Assembly: GCF_002914525.1 (NCBI RefSeq)
Contig: NZ_LODW01000065.1
Coordinates: forward strand, 1 to 52,319
DNA: 52,319 nt
Source of the DNA: Rhizobium hidalgonense
GTDB lineage: Bacteria > Pseudomonadota > Alphaproteobacteria > Rhizobiales > Rhizobiaceae
Reading direction: 5' to 3'
Part shown: positions 8,132-15,632 of the stretch, one piece after another
How positions within the stretch are numbered: position 1 is the first letter of the stretch
Layout: each line of letters starts with the position of its first letter
Position numbers and translations under genes: made by a program
Notes under the pieces: model-generated
Databases searched by the model: none
Told to the model about the DNA's origin: nothing
What the model saw: only the letters and a program-made list of their open reading frames with translations

Positions 8132-9880
8132 TCAGGACAGATCCATCGACTTTTCCCATTGCTGACGCAGGACGTTCATCTCCGTGCGCTTCTGGGCCAT
8201 CTCGCTGACGGCGGCGCGTAGATTGGGATGGTGTGACATGAACATGTTGAAGTCGCGCCGCTCGAGCACTTCGAACTGGCAGAAATCGACGGCAATGACA
8301 TCGGCGGTGCGTCGTCCGCCGGTGAGAAGCGCCATTTCGCCGAAGAAGGCGCCAGGTTCCAGGCGGATTGCGCCGCTGGCGAGCCGCACCTCCACCGCTC
8401 CGGACGAGATGAAATACATGCTGTCGCCGCGGTCGCCGCGGCGAATGACGCGTTCGCCGGGTGGAGCGGACTTCGCCTTGAAGAGCAGCAGCAACTCCTC
8501 CTGGGCGTCCTCGCTGACCTGAGAGAACAGCGGGAAGGTTTCGATCAGCTGCTGCATCTTCAACTGATGCTGGCGCTCGCGCTCCTCGCCCAGCGCCCTG
8601 ATCTTTTCCAGTTCCTTGCCGAGCGCCTTCTGCCTCTTTCTGCCGTAGTTTTCGAACAGCGAGGGCCATGTCGAATGGGCGTATTTCTTCAATCCGTCGG
8701 TCGCGAGAATAACGATCGGGTTGAGCGTGATCGACAGGATTGCGGCGGCCAGGATCAGATCCTGGCCCTCATGCGGCAGAAGCCCGAGCGACACGCCGAG
8801 GCCAGCGAGGATGAAGGAAAATTCGCCGATCTGGGCGAGGCCACCGGCCAATGTCAGCCCCAGGCTGATCGGATATCGCAGCAGGATGACGAGCGCGAAG
8901 GTGATGATGCCCTTGCCGAGGATGACGAGCGCCAGCGCGCCGATCACCGCCAGCGGCTGGCGCACCAGGATCGATGGGTCGAAGAGCATGCCGACGGAGA
9001 CGAAGAACAGCACGGAGAAGGCGTTCTGCAGCGGTAGCGAATCGGCCGCCGCCCTGTGGCTGAGCTGGGATTCGCTCATGACGACGCCGGCAAAAAAGGC
9101 GCCGAGCGCGAAGGAAACCCCGAAGATCGCCGCCGAACCGAAGGCGATGCCGAGCGCAATCGCCAGCACCGTCAGGGTAAAGAGCTCACGCGAGCCGGTG
9201 CGGGCGATCATCGTCAGCAGCCAGGGCACGATGCGCGGGCCGAGGAAGATCGCCATGGCCGCGAAGGCCACCACCTTCAACAGCGTCAGGCCGATCGTCA
9301 GCGCCAGGGAAAGCTCGCCGAGGCCGTGGTTGGTGGTGGCGGCGGCGTTGCCGCCGAGAAGCTCGGCGAGCGCCGGCAGCAGCACCAGAGCCAGCACCAT
9401 CACCAGATCCTCGACGATCAGCCAGCCGACGGCGACGCGTCCGCTTGGCGCATTGACGAGATTGCGCTCCTCCAGCGCCTTCAGCAGAACGACGGTGCTT
9501 GCCACCGACAGGCTGAGGCCGAGGACGATGCCGGCCCCGAGGCTCCAGCCCCAGAGTTTGCAAAGGCCGATGCCCAACAGGGTGGCGAGGATGATGCGTC
9601 CGATCGCGCCCGGCACGGCGATGCCCCGCACGGCGAGCAGGTCGGAGGCGGAAAAATGCAGGCCGACGCCGAACATCAGCAGGATGACGCCCATTTCGGC
9701 GAGCTGGCCGGCAAGGGCGGTATCGGCGACGAAGCCGGGCGTGAACGGCCCCATCAGGATTCCGGCCAAGAGGTAGCCGACGAGCGGCGGCAGCCGCAGC
9801 CGATCGGCACCATAGCCGAGAATCGCTGCGAAAACGAAACTGACGGCGACCGTCGCTATGAGTCCTACTTCCTGATGCAC
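8132..9880 (-). CDS. Monovalent cation:proton antiporter (CPA2) with C-terminal cyclic-nucleotide-binding domain
   Basis: A 582-residue protein. Residues 1-400 form a 12-13 helix CPA2/KefB-type exchanger (LPPLVGYLLAGILMGPFTPG, LSVASTVVLLKALEE, SVGMLFDP). A charged linker of about 60 residues (GRKRQKALGKELEKIRALGEE) leads to a CAP_ED domain near 465-560, with GDRGDSMYFISSGAVEV and the phosphate-binding-cassette-like FFGEMALLTGGRRTADV. Cyclic nucleotide gating of ion exchange is therefore likely but not proven. There is no TrkA-N domain, unlike KefB or YbaL of E. coli. The start is GTG at 9880 behind GAGAGA; upstream sequence in this frame is not conserved-looking. Confidence 0.88.
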   Translation of the reverse strand: MHQEVGLIATVAVSFVFAAILGYGADRLRLPPLVGYLLAGILMGPFTPGFVADTALAGQLAEMGVILLMFGVGLHFSASDLLAVRGIAVPGAIGRIILATLLGIGLCKLWGWSLGAGIVLGLSLSVASTVVLLKALEERNLVNAPSGRVAVGWLIVEDLVMVLALVLLPALAELLGGNAAATTNHGLGELSLALTIGLTLLKVVAFAAMAIFLGPRIVPWLLTMIARTGSRELFTLTVLAIALGIAFGSAAIFGVSFALGAFFAGVVMSESQLSHRAAADSLPLQNAFSVLFFVSVGMLFDPSILVRQPLAVIGALALVILGKGIITFALVILLRYPISLGLTLAGGLAQIGEFSFILAGLGVSLGLLPHEGQDLILAAAILSITLNPIVILATDGLKKYAHSTWPSLFENYGRKRQKALGKELEKIRALGEERERQHQLKMQQLIETFPLFSQVSEDAQEELLLLFKAKSAPPGERVIRRGDRGDSMYFISSGAVEVRLASGAIRLEPGAFFGEMALLTGGRRTADVIAVDFCQFEVLERRDFNMFMSHHPNLRAAVSEMAQKRTEMNVLRQQWEKSMDLS

Positions 9881-10093
9881 GTCTGCTCTCTCTTGTTTGG
9901 CGGCGGCCACTTTGGACGAAGCGCGAGCAAAATTAAACAGGTGATTTGGGTGGCCGGCGCTGCTTGTTCTCAGTCTGGCCGGTAAGGCGCAGATGATCGT
10001 CTGCCGTCGTCGGCGGTAGGACCGGGCGGTTGGCGATGTTGGAACCAGTTCCGTCTTGTCTCGTTGCCCTTTCATCAAGAAAGGAGAAACGAC

Positions 10094-10378
10094 ATGCGGA
10101 AGATCATCCTGAACTATACTGTGGCGGCCCTTGCCGCCTGCTCGTTTGCAGCGCCTGTTCTCGCCGACAGCGTCTATGTCAGGGAACGTTCCTACGATGA
10201 TGGCTATCGTCATGAACGAGTACGGCCCGGCATCACCATCAGCGAGCGTGGCGTCACTTTCGGTGCGGTGCGCGAACGTGACCACCGCCGCTATCGCGAC
10301 AATGGCTGCGAAACCAGAAGCGTTACCCGCCAGACCGACGAAGGCGAAGTGACCAAAACGGTCCGGCGTTGCGATTAA
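10094..10378 (+). CDS. Small secreted hypothetical protein
   Basis: A 94-residue protein with a clear Sec signal peptide (MRKIILNYTVAALAACSFAAPVLA, cleavage before DSVY). The mature part is polar and rich in Arg, Tyr and Asp with paired cysteines near the end (GCETRSV, VRRCD), which could form one disulfide. Start is firm: AAGGAGAA stands 5 nt upstream of the ATG. It is followed closely by a terminator hairpin, so it is probably monocistronic. Family not recognised beyond small periplasmic proteins common in rhizobia. Confidence 0.75.
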   Translation: MRKIILNYTVAALAACSFAAPVLADSVYVRERSYDDGYRHERVRPGITISERGVTFGAVRERDHRRYRDNGCETRSVTRQTDEGEVTKTVRRCD

Positions 10379-10393
10379 TGAAAAATCCCCAAC

Positions 10394-10433
10394 AAAGACG
10401 GAGCCCGGTTCAAAGAGCCGGGTTTTCGTCTTT
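10394..10433 (+). terminator. Intrinsic terminator after the secreted protein gene
   Basis: An outer stem AAAGACG/CGTCTTT encloses an inner CCCGG/CCGGG stem, with a TTTT run inside the 3' arm and TTT after it. It follows the stop codon of the secreted protein by about 15 bases. Confidence 0.6.
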
Positions 10434-10545
10434 CATGGCGCTGATACCTCAATGCAGTGGTGAAACTCGTCCGTCGGTGTTATGAGCACGCCTTTGGTAG
10501 AAGCGCGCTCCCAGCGCAAACACCGCCTGCACAGGATTTTCCACG

Positions 10546-10833
10546 ATGATTGAACTTACGCCGTCCCAGATTGCCGCACTGAAACTCGCCAGGGATGGAG
10601 ACCTTTACCCTCAGCCAGCCAATAAATGGACGCATCAGAACGCGACAGTGACTTATGCAAAGAACGACCGTTGGAAAGAACGGCCGCAGAAAATCAAATC
10701 GGTCACCGCCAAGACGCTGGGCGAGCTGAAGGAGCCGGGTTTCCTCGAGCGCCGGCATCTGGATGACGATGGCACGAAAGACGTCTACGGCATCACCATG
10801 GCCGGCAAGATGTGGCTGTTGAAGAACAAGTAG
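10546..10833 (+). CDS. Small hypothetical protein, possibly winged-helix
   Basis: A 95-residue protein MIELTPSQIAALKLARDGD... with KIKSVTAKTLGELKEPGFLERR followed by GTKDVYGITMAGKMWL. The pattern of two helices, a turn and a beta pair resembles a small winged-helix fold of the MarR/PadR kind, but no known family is recognised. AGGA lies 9 nt before the ATG. It is the last backbone gene before the island boundary at 10960. Confidence 0.6.
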   Translation: MIELTPSQIAALKLARDGDLYPQPANKWTHQNATVTYAKNDRWKERPQKIKSVTAKTLGELKEPGFLERRHLDDDGTKDVYGITMAGKMWLLKNK

Positions 10834-10916
10834 GTTGGGTGGTGCAGCTAATCGGAGCATTGTTCGGTCCGCCTACGTTCCTGACGGAACTACGGCGCGA
10901 CAGCCTCCGCTTAGCT

Positions 10917-10953
10917 GCTCTCTTCGGCTCGCCGAGCCGAAGCTCGGCAGAGC
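10917..10953 (+). repeat. Overlapping alternative hairpins beside the island boundary
   Basis: Two perfect hairpins share sequence and exclude each other: CTTCGGCTC-GCC-GAGCCGAAG (10922-10942) and GCCGAGC-CGAA-GCTCGGC (10931-10948). An outer GCTCT/AGAGC pair (10917-10921 and 10949-10953) can add to the fold. The structure ends 6 bases before the attachment repeat. Confidence 0.5.
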
Positions 10954-10959
10954 GAAGGC

Positions 10960-10975
10960 TGGTGCCCCATGCCGG
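10960..10975 (+). repeat. Island attachment repeat, tRNA-distal end
   Basis: TGGTGCCCCATGCCGG is an exact copy of the last 16 bases of the tRNA-Leu gene including the encoded CCA (reverse complement). It marks the far boundary of the island; similarity stops abruptly on both sides. Confidence 0.88.
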
Positions 10976-11071
10976 TCTCTCTGGCCATTATCGAACCATC
11001 GCATTCCGGATAAATTCACCTGCTATGTCAACGCTTTGAGATAACTCGTCGCTCCGACAGCTTGAGGGATA

Positions 11072-11105
11072 CAGTACCCCGACAAGCATTGCAACAGTAC
11101 CCGAG
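11072..11105 (+). promoter_or_regulatory. Probable integrase arm-type sites, left end
   Basis: CAGTACCCCGA (11072-11082) and CAGTACCCGAG (11095-11105) are direct repeats 23 bases apart, about 100 bases inside the attachment repeat. The same CAGTACCCCGA occurs in the same orientation at the other island end (20513-20523). The rest of 10834-11504 shows no credible gene. Confidence 0.5.
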
Positions 11106-11504
11106 CGGTGCCTACTTGATCCAGCCCGTTGCGCTCAGCTCACGTCCTGAGAAGTCCGGTAGTGCGAGCATTTACTCAGATCATCCACGCCTCCATTGAG
11201 GCCAGCAGAGACGCCTGCGTGCGCTTTAACGGCGGCTAGGGTCATTGCCCTTCCAACTACGGAAGCGCGTCAAGTGAGTCGCTGTGAGGAAATGCAGCGG
11301 TCTGTAATGGCGGGGTGATCTGGTTCGTACGCATCGGGGCATTGACGCCGACGTGGCCGTTGTTTGAGATGTGCGGTCTAACGCGGGCGACCTCTGCACC
11401 AGCGAGCGCCTCGTATACACAGGTCTTTCGGTAAGGGATGTTGCGGGCCCTCTTTCCGTCATCTACCTAAGTATTTACATTGGCAAGTTGTTGAGGGGCA
11501 CTGC

Positions 11505-11945
11505 GTGATGGCTCAAGGTTGGAATTTTCTTCAGGCATTCGCTGGGCCGTCCCTATTGATCCGCAGTATCCTATCCCGACTTGACGGCGAGGATCGGGAC
11601 ATCTCACGTTACCGGGTTCTGCCGGATAGCAAGTACGTTGAGTTTAATTTGAAAGGTGATGAGTGGACCCCGCTCGCATTTCGTCCGTCTCATCAAGAAG
11701 CCGCCTCGCTCTTGGAAATCATTGCCAGAGAACCGGCCAGGAAGCGACCTACGTCTCGGACTTTCGACAGGTGGTATGACGAATACCGCGCCGAATGGCA
11801 GCGAAACGTAGTGAGCCAACCTGGGGCTCAAGAGCTGGAGAACCTGATTTCAAATGTCAAAGATTTGGTTACTCCCCCCGGAGGACGACGTCCGACCACC
11901 GACGAGCTCATGCGGGCGATCGAGGAGGTTGACAGAAAGGGCTAG
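11505..11945 (+). CDS. Island hypothetical protein
   Basis: A 146-residue soluble protein (GTG start at 11505, or ATG at 11508; AGGGG lies upstream at 11494-11498). It is rich in Arg, Glu and aromatic residues: FDRWYDEYRAEWQRNVV, then a helical tail ELENLISNVKDLV and TTDELMRAIEEVDRKG. No signal peptide or membrane segment. Family not recognised. It is followed 85 bases later by a small membrane protein gene on the same strand and the two may form a unit. Confidence 0.6.
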   Translation: MMAQGWNFLQAFAGPSLLIRSILSRLDGEDRDISRYRVLPDSKYVEFNLKGDEWTPLAFRPSHQEAASLLEIIAREPARKRPTSRTFDRWYDEYRAEWQRNVVSQPGAQELENLISNVKDLVTPPGGRRPTTDELMRAIEEVDRKG

Positions 11946-12030
11946 GGAAAAGACCAAGCATCATTGGCTCCAAGTGAATCGTCACCTTTCTCAAGAATCC
12001 TGCACCAATAGCCCGAATGAAGGGAAACTC

Positions 12031-12420
12031 ATGCAGACGGCCTTTGTTGTCAGGCAGATAGTTGCGCGATCGTTCTATCTATTGCCGTTCCTGCTGGCGC
12101 TGTTCACTATCCCGGCGCCTTTCAAGGTGCTTGCGGTCTGTTTGCTTGTCATCAAGATCAAGATGACGGACGAGACCGAGAGATCGGAAGTCATGCACCT
12201 GCTCGGTTACATCGCCTCGAATATGAAGACGCAGGATGAGCCGACGGCCGATAAATGGTTCGGGTCGGTCAAGAAGGCGTTTCTACTTGATGAGGGGATA
12301 GATGCCAGTGAAGTCGAACTTGGACCACTGAAGATCAAGGTCGATATTGTATTCAATATCCTCGAAATGCTGCTAGCTATCGTATTTATCTTCGTATCGC
12401 TGTGGATGGCATTGCGCTGA
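12031..12420 (+). CDS. Island hypothetical membrane protein
   Basis: A 129-residue protein with two or three hydrophobic segments: an N-terminal pair around residues 10-37 (FYLLPFLLALFTIPAPF, VLAVCLLVIK) and one at the C-terminus (LEMLLAIVFIFVSLWMAL). The intervening part is a polar domain (TDETERSEVMHLLGYIASNMK). AGGGA precedes the ATG at 12031. No family recognised. A two-gene unit with the preceding soluble protein is plausible. The longer frame upstream (from 11854) overlaps the previous gene and lacks a ribosome site. Confidence 0.6.
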   Translation: MQTAFVVRQIVARSFYLLPFLLALFTIPAPFKVLAVCLLVIKIKMTDETERSEVMHLLGYIASNMKTQDEPTADKWFGSVKKAFLLDEGIDASEVELGPLKIKVDIVFNILEMLLAIVFIFVSLWMALR

Positions 12421-12422
12421 CA

Positions 12423-12452
12423 CCTCCTCAAATAATATCCCATTTGGGGAGG
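12423..12452. terminator. Hairpin between convergent island genes
   Basis: Arms CCTCCTCAAAT (12423-12433) and ATTTGGGGAGG (12442-12452) pair with one mismatch around an 8-base loop. It lies just after the membrane protein stop and covers the stop of the convergent frameshifted gene, so it could terminate both transcripts. Confidence 0.4.
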
Positions 12453-12738
12453 GGACGGTCCGGTCGGTATCTGGGGTATTCTACAAATGACTGGTAGAAC
12501 TCGTTGGTAATGAAACCACGTTCCCGACCCTTGCTTAGCCTCCATTTCACCTGTGGGATTGTAAGCTTCATCGCGACCGCAAGCTGTTCGATAGTCTTGA
12601 ACTTACCGGTTTCGAGGAAGGCAATCGAACTGGCTATCCCTTCAACGTTGCTCGCTCCCTAGAGAGCTTCCACTTGAGGTAGCGCTGGCGTTTCGGGTCG
12701 ATGATGATGTGAGGGTAAGGGGTGTCGCGTTCGGTCAT
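12428..12738 (-). pseudogene. Frameshifted HTH-like gene
   Basis: Reading leftward from the ATG at 12738 gives MTERDTPYPHIIIDPKRQR and YLKWKLSRERATLKG, then a stop. Shifting frame near 12657-12659 (a GGG run on the coding strand) restores an open frame to a TGA at 12428: GASNVEGIASSIAFLETGKF, then KTIEQLAVAMKLTIPQVKWR, and on to RPLPKWDII. Adding one G gives a continuous 103-residue protein. The middle looks like a helix-turn-helix (IEQLAVAMKLTIPQVKWRLSKG), so the intact form was probably a small DNA-binding regulator or excisionase-like factor. A sequencing error or programmed frameshifting cannot be excluded. Confidence 0.6.
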
Positions 12739-12830
12739 GTCCTCTTACGGGTCCTCCTATGAGTAGTACCATGGTTGATAATAAGGGTTACGAAGGTAAG
12801 CATTGGTAGCCATTGGTGTCGAAGGTGTAA

Positions 12831-12853
12831 GGGCCCTCCCCATCAGGGGGCCC
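12831..12853. terminator. GGGCCC hairpin downstream of the polymerase-like gene
   Basis: GGGCCC at 12831-12836 pairs with GGGCCC at 12848-12853 around a CT-rich loop, about 20 bases past the stop of the leftward polymerase-like gene. There is no clear T run, so its role as a terminator is uncertain. Confidence 0.3.
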
Positions 12854-12873
12854 CCAACTATGGTAGACCGAGA

Positions 12874-14175
12874 TCAACCTACGTACGTCGAAGACACATC
12901 GACCAGTCCAGGTAAGCCGACATGGTGTGAGAAGACATCACCCATCACCTGCTTGGCCACCATCGCATTGGAAGATGCCACAAGGATCGCGTCGTGTACG
13001 GGCAGGGCAACGATCCCATGAGATTTCAAGCTCAGCAGGATGTCGACCATGATCTGGCTCTCTTGACGTTGAACATGATGCCCAACTCCGGTGAAGAAGA
13101 GGTGTGCTATCGCGGGATGGTGGCGGATGATGGCTTCGGTGATTTCGGATATGTGAGTGCCTTTAGGAAAGTTCCCCACAGACCCCCGCAGCATCTTCCT
13201 CATGGGAGTTTCGCGGAAGACCATCGAACTGAAGACGACCTTGATACCCTTTCGATGCTCCTCAAAGCCGGGGATGGCGTAGAGGTCGGATGCAGCCGGA
13301 ACCGCACCCGCCATGCCGTAGAGCTGCCTTGGTCCCATCTGAGCGTAGTCCAGCTCGACTATTGCCTCGCCGTCGATGACAAGGCGGTCAAACCGGCTTT
13401 CCTTGCTCATCCCCTGCCAGAAGCCACCAAAGAGACGACCGCCGCTTTCGAACCGTCCCCGAGTGAAGATGCGGCGCAAGTCTCGGTCGCTGGTGTCGGG
13501 AACGGGGCTGCTGTCAGTCTTGTAGGTCCCGTAGTCGATGTCGGCAGACCGCAGCCAATCGTTGATGTCCCGCATCTCTCGCCGAAAGAGGCTCGTCTCC
13601 TCCGTATCGTGGTAGTCGATAACCTGTGCTTCGTCCCAGAAGTCCGCCTTCTCGCTCTTCAGGATGATGGGTTCTGCCACGCAAGCTAGCCCGAGGTCGG
13701 CGAAGGTGATCCCCCCGGTGTCCAGACGTGCAAATAGCTTCGGACCGGGACGGATGGACGTGCGCCGCGCATCTTGCCGCCAATCGCTGTCGCCAATCTC
13801 TTGGACTATCCACCCAAGTTCTGGAGCGGCCAGCCTGTTAAGAACATCGGGGAAGGTCTTACCGTATACCCGTGGACGGTATCGGTTCCGGCCTCCAAGC
13901 ACGGCATGTGACCGGGTCACGTAGATCGCATCTGGACGCCTGTAGAGGGCGTGATGCATCAGGTCACATAGGATGGCTTCCACTGTAAGCTCGAAGGTTT
14001 CTTGGTCATGTTGCTTTCGCCTACGGGTGCGGTGCCCGCCGCACTCTTCGTAGCGCTCAACTTCCGCAATGGCTTCCGTGATCAGCGCCTTTGACGCCTC
14101 GGTCCTAGCGAAGCGCCACGGGCTGAATGGCCTGTCCACGGGCTTGCTGGTGTCTTTGGTGGCAGGCGTGTTCAA
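12874..14175 (-). CDS. Compact family-A/T7-like polymerase-fold protein
   Basis: A 433-residue protein with no exonuclease domain. The C-terminal half carries three motifs in polymerase order: motif A VELDYAQMGPRQLY with Asp276; motif B RKGIKVVFSSMVF with Arg308, Lys312 and Phe320 at the spacing R-x3-K-x7-Y/F of the Pol I O helix; motif C LPVHDAILV with His394-Asp395. Gly281 occupies the steric-gate position (Glu710 in E. coli Pol I, Gly542 in T7 RNA polymerase), which suggests possible ribonucleotide use. The N-terminal 240 residues are unrecognised. The start is TTG at 14175, 6 nt after GGGGA, with TTGA overlap to the upstream gene, implying translational coupling. A DNA polymerase, primase or RNA polymerase role is inference. 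Confidence 0.68.
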   Translation of the reverse strand: MNTPATKDTSKPVDRPFSPWRFARTEASKALITEAIAEVERYEECGGHRTRRRKQHDQETFELTVEAILCDLMHHALYRRPDAIYVTRSHAVLGGRNRYRPRVYGKTFPDVLNRLAAPELGWIVQEIGDSDWRQDARRTSIRPGPKLFARLDTGGITFADLGLACVAEPIILKSEKADFWDEAQVIDYHDTEETSLFRREMRDINDWLRSADIDYGTYKTDSSPVPDTSDRDLRRIFTRGRFESGGRLFGGFWQGMSKESRFDRLVIDGEAIVELDYAQMGPRQLYGMAGAVPAASDLYAIPGFEEHRKGIKVVFSSMVFRETPMRKMLRGSVGNFPKGTHISEITEAIIRHHPAIAHLFFTGVGHHVQRQESQIMVDILLSLKSHGIVALPVHDAILVASSNAMVAKQVMGDVFSHHVGLPGLVDVSSTYVG

Positions 14176-14852
14176 GCTGCGTCCCCGCTCAGCTCTGGTC
14201 CAAGGATCGCGTCCCGCTCGGTCCTGACCTTCTGTCGAGCAGCCTCCAGGGCTTTCGCCTTGCGCCTCGCAATTTCCACGCCGTAGGCTGTAAGCTTGCT
14301 GGTTTCGATAATCGACCAGAGAGCCGCTATGGTCCTCGGAGGCACCTCTCGGTAGACGCTGCGCGTCATCCCGTTCATGGACCAGTTGTACGCGGCCTCA
14401 CGAGGGTTCAGGCGCAGCAACATGCGTACGGTCTGGAAACGGAACCCGTTGTCGTACTTCCAACGCCTGTGGTCATCCTCGTGCCAGTAGCCCATTGCCA
14501 TGAGGAGCTTGGCTATGGTGATGCTGTCGGTCTCTTCGGACAGAGAGACGATTGCCTTGGATGCCTGAAGCTCGTGCACGTTGGCTGCAACGCCACGTTC
14601 TGTAGTCCTGATGTGGGCCTTCGCCGCAGCGACGGTGCGAGCCCAGATGTCGTTCATCGACTCGTAGGCGTTGGTCGCCGAGACGGTGTTCAAATAGCTG
14701 TCGATTTCTTTGATGTAGGGTTTGAGGTCGGATTTCTTCACGCCGGTCTGGAGAGGGTGACCGTGGCGAGCTTTCGTCCGCTTATGTTGTTCGCAGAGTG
14801 CACTGTAGCCGTTGACCTGAGCGGAGCATCCGCCAGCCTTGCAAGTTCTCAT
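14172..14852 (-). CDS. Zinc-finger protein coupled to the polymerase-like gene
   Basis: A protein of about 226 residues. Its N-terminus has a compact probable zinc site, MRTCKAGGCSAQVNGYSALC then EQHKRTKARHGHP, like the CxxxC...CxxH knuckles found at the start of phage and HNH-type DNA-binding proteins. The remainder is basic and helical (MTRSVYREVPPRTIAALWSI, then ARRKAKALEAARQKVR) and unrecognised. It ends in a TTGA overlap with the polymerase-like gene, so the two products are probably made together. The start is uncertain: ATG at 14852 or TTG at 14870, neither with a good ribosome site. Confidence 0.6.
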   Translation of the reverse strand: MRTCKAGGCSAQVNGYSALCEQHKRTKARHGHPLQTGVKKSDLKPYIKEIDSYLNTVSATNAYESMNDIWARTVAAAKAHIRTTERGVAANVHELQASKAIVSLSEETDSITIAKLLMAMGYWHEDDHRRWKYDNGFRFQTVRMLLRLNPREAAYNWSMNGMTRSVYREVPPRTIAALWSIIETSKLTAYGVEIARRKAKALEAARQKVRTERDAILGPELSGDAA

Positions 14853-15001
14853 ATGTGCGTGTGTTCTCAATCTTTAGGAATGGGTCTTGGCAGAGGATAG
14901 AACCCCTGTTCATGCAGTACCCGCTGCATGGCTGACCGTACCGGGACCCTGAGGCACGGGAGCAGGACTTAGTTGAGCAGTATCGATGATGTGATGTGTC
15001 G

Positions 15002-15086
15002 CCCGTAGGCTTGGTGGTGTCTCGTTACGAAGGTGGCGGCTGTGCCGCTCGGTGTCGGTAGAGTGACCCGTAGGTTCGGTGGTGTC
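15002..15086 (+). repeat. Direct repeat pair in the 14853-15632 gap
   Basis: CCCGTAGGCTTGGTGGTGTC (15002-15021) and CCCGTAGGTTCGGTGGTGTC (15067-15086) differ at two positions and are 65 bases apart, not a multiple of three, which argues against a coding repeat. The gap of about 780 bases has no convincing gene; short frames here have unusual composition. Confidence 0.45.
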
Positions 15087-15274
15087 GTCAGGGGACGCGG
15101 GTTTGCTTCCCGGCCAATCCCTCACCGCTCGGTTCAACATTCGGGCCACTGCCGTCTGCCTTGCCACTGCTTGCGGCCAATGACCGCTCCCGATTTGGTG
15201 CTTTAGTTCCGCTATACGGGGCGCTTCCGCTTCCCCTGCGCCGGGGTGGTGTCCCCAGACCGCTAGGCGGCATA

Positions 15275-15303
15275 CATATGACGCTATCAATCACACCCGT
15301 CAA
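15275..15303 (-). promoter_or_regulatory. Possible leftward promoter for the polymerase-like operon
   Basis: On the minus strand TTGACG (15303-15298), a 17-base spacer and CATATG (15280-15275) resemble a sigma-70 promoter pointing at the zinc-finger gene about 420 bases away. The surrounding stretch is A+T rich. The long leader would include the direct repeats at 15002-15086. Confidence 0.35.
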
Positions 15304-15632
15304 GGGAAAACGATAAAGAGATAGCAATAACAATGACTTGAGTAGATGCGGATCTGGTGTGGGAACGAGGGAATTCAGGGTGTCTGAGGTTGGCGTGGGA
15401 GAATATGTGGCCCCAAATTGGGAAAATATTAGTGCGGAGAATGAAGGCAAATCAAACCACCTGGCCGCAGCACCCAAGCGGCCACCTCTTCCGCCACCCT
15501 GCAACCCGTGCCTGTTGCCTCTTGAACAATGTTCCGCTCCTAAGAGCCGGAGAGACGCACCGATTACCGATTTATACCCTCCTCCAAGTCTGACTCACCC
15601 ACAATGTTCGCAGGGCCCTGGCGACGCGTGAG

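Noticed and set aside
11226..11462. A 78-codon frame in the left island end
   Set aside because: No ribosome site, Arg/Ser/Thr-biased composition and no domain.
14910..15290. A 126-codon frame upstream of the zinc-finger gene
   Set aside because: Its start lies inside the promoter-like sequence, the direct repeats within it are out of phase with codons, and the composition is not protein-like.
15338..15631. A 97-codon plus-strand frame
   Set aside because: Pro-rich tail, no ribosome site, ends opposite the serine recombinase; looks random.
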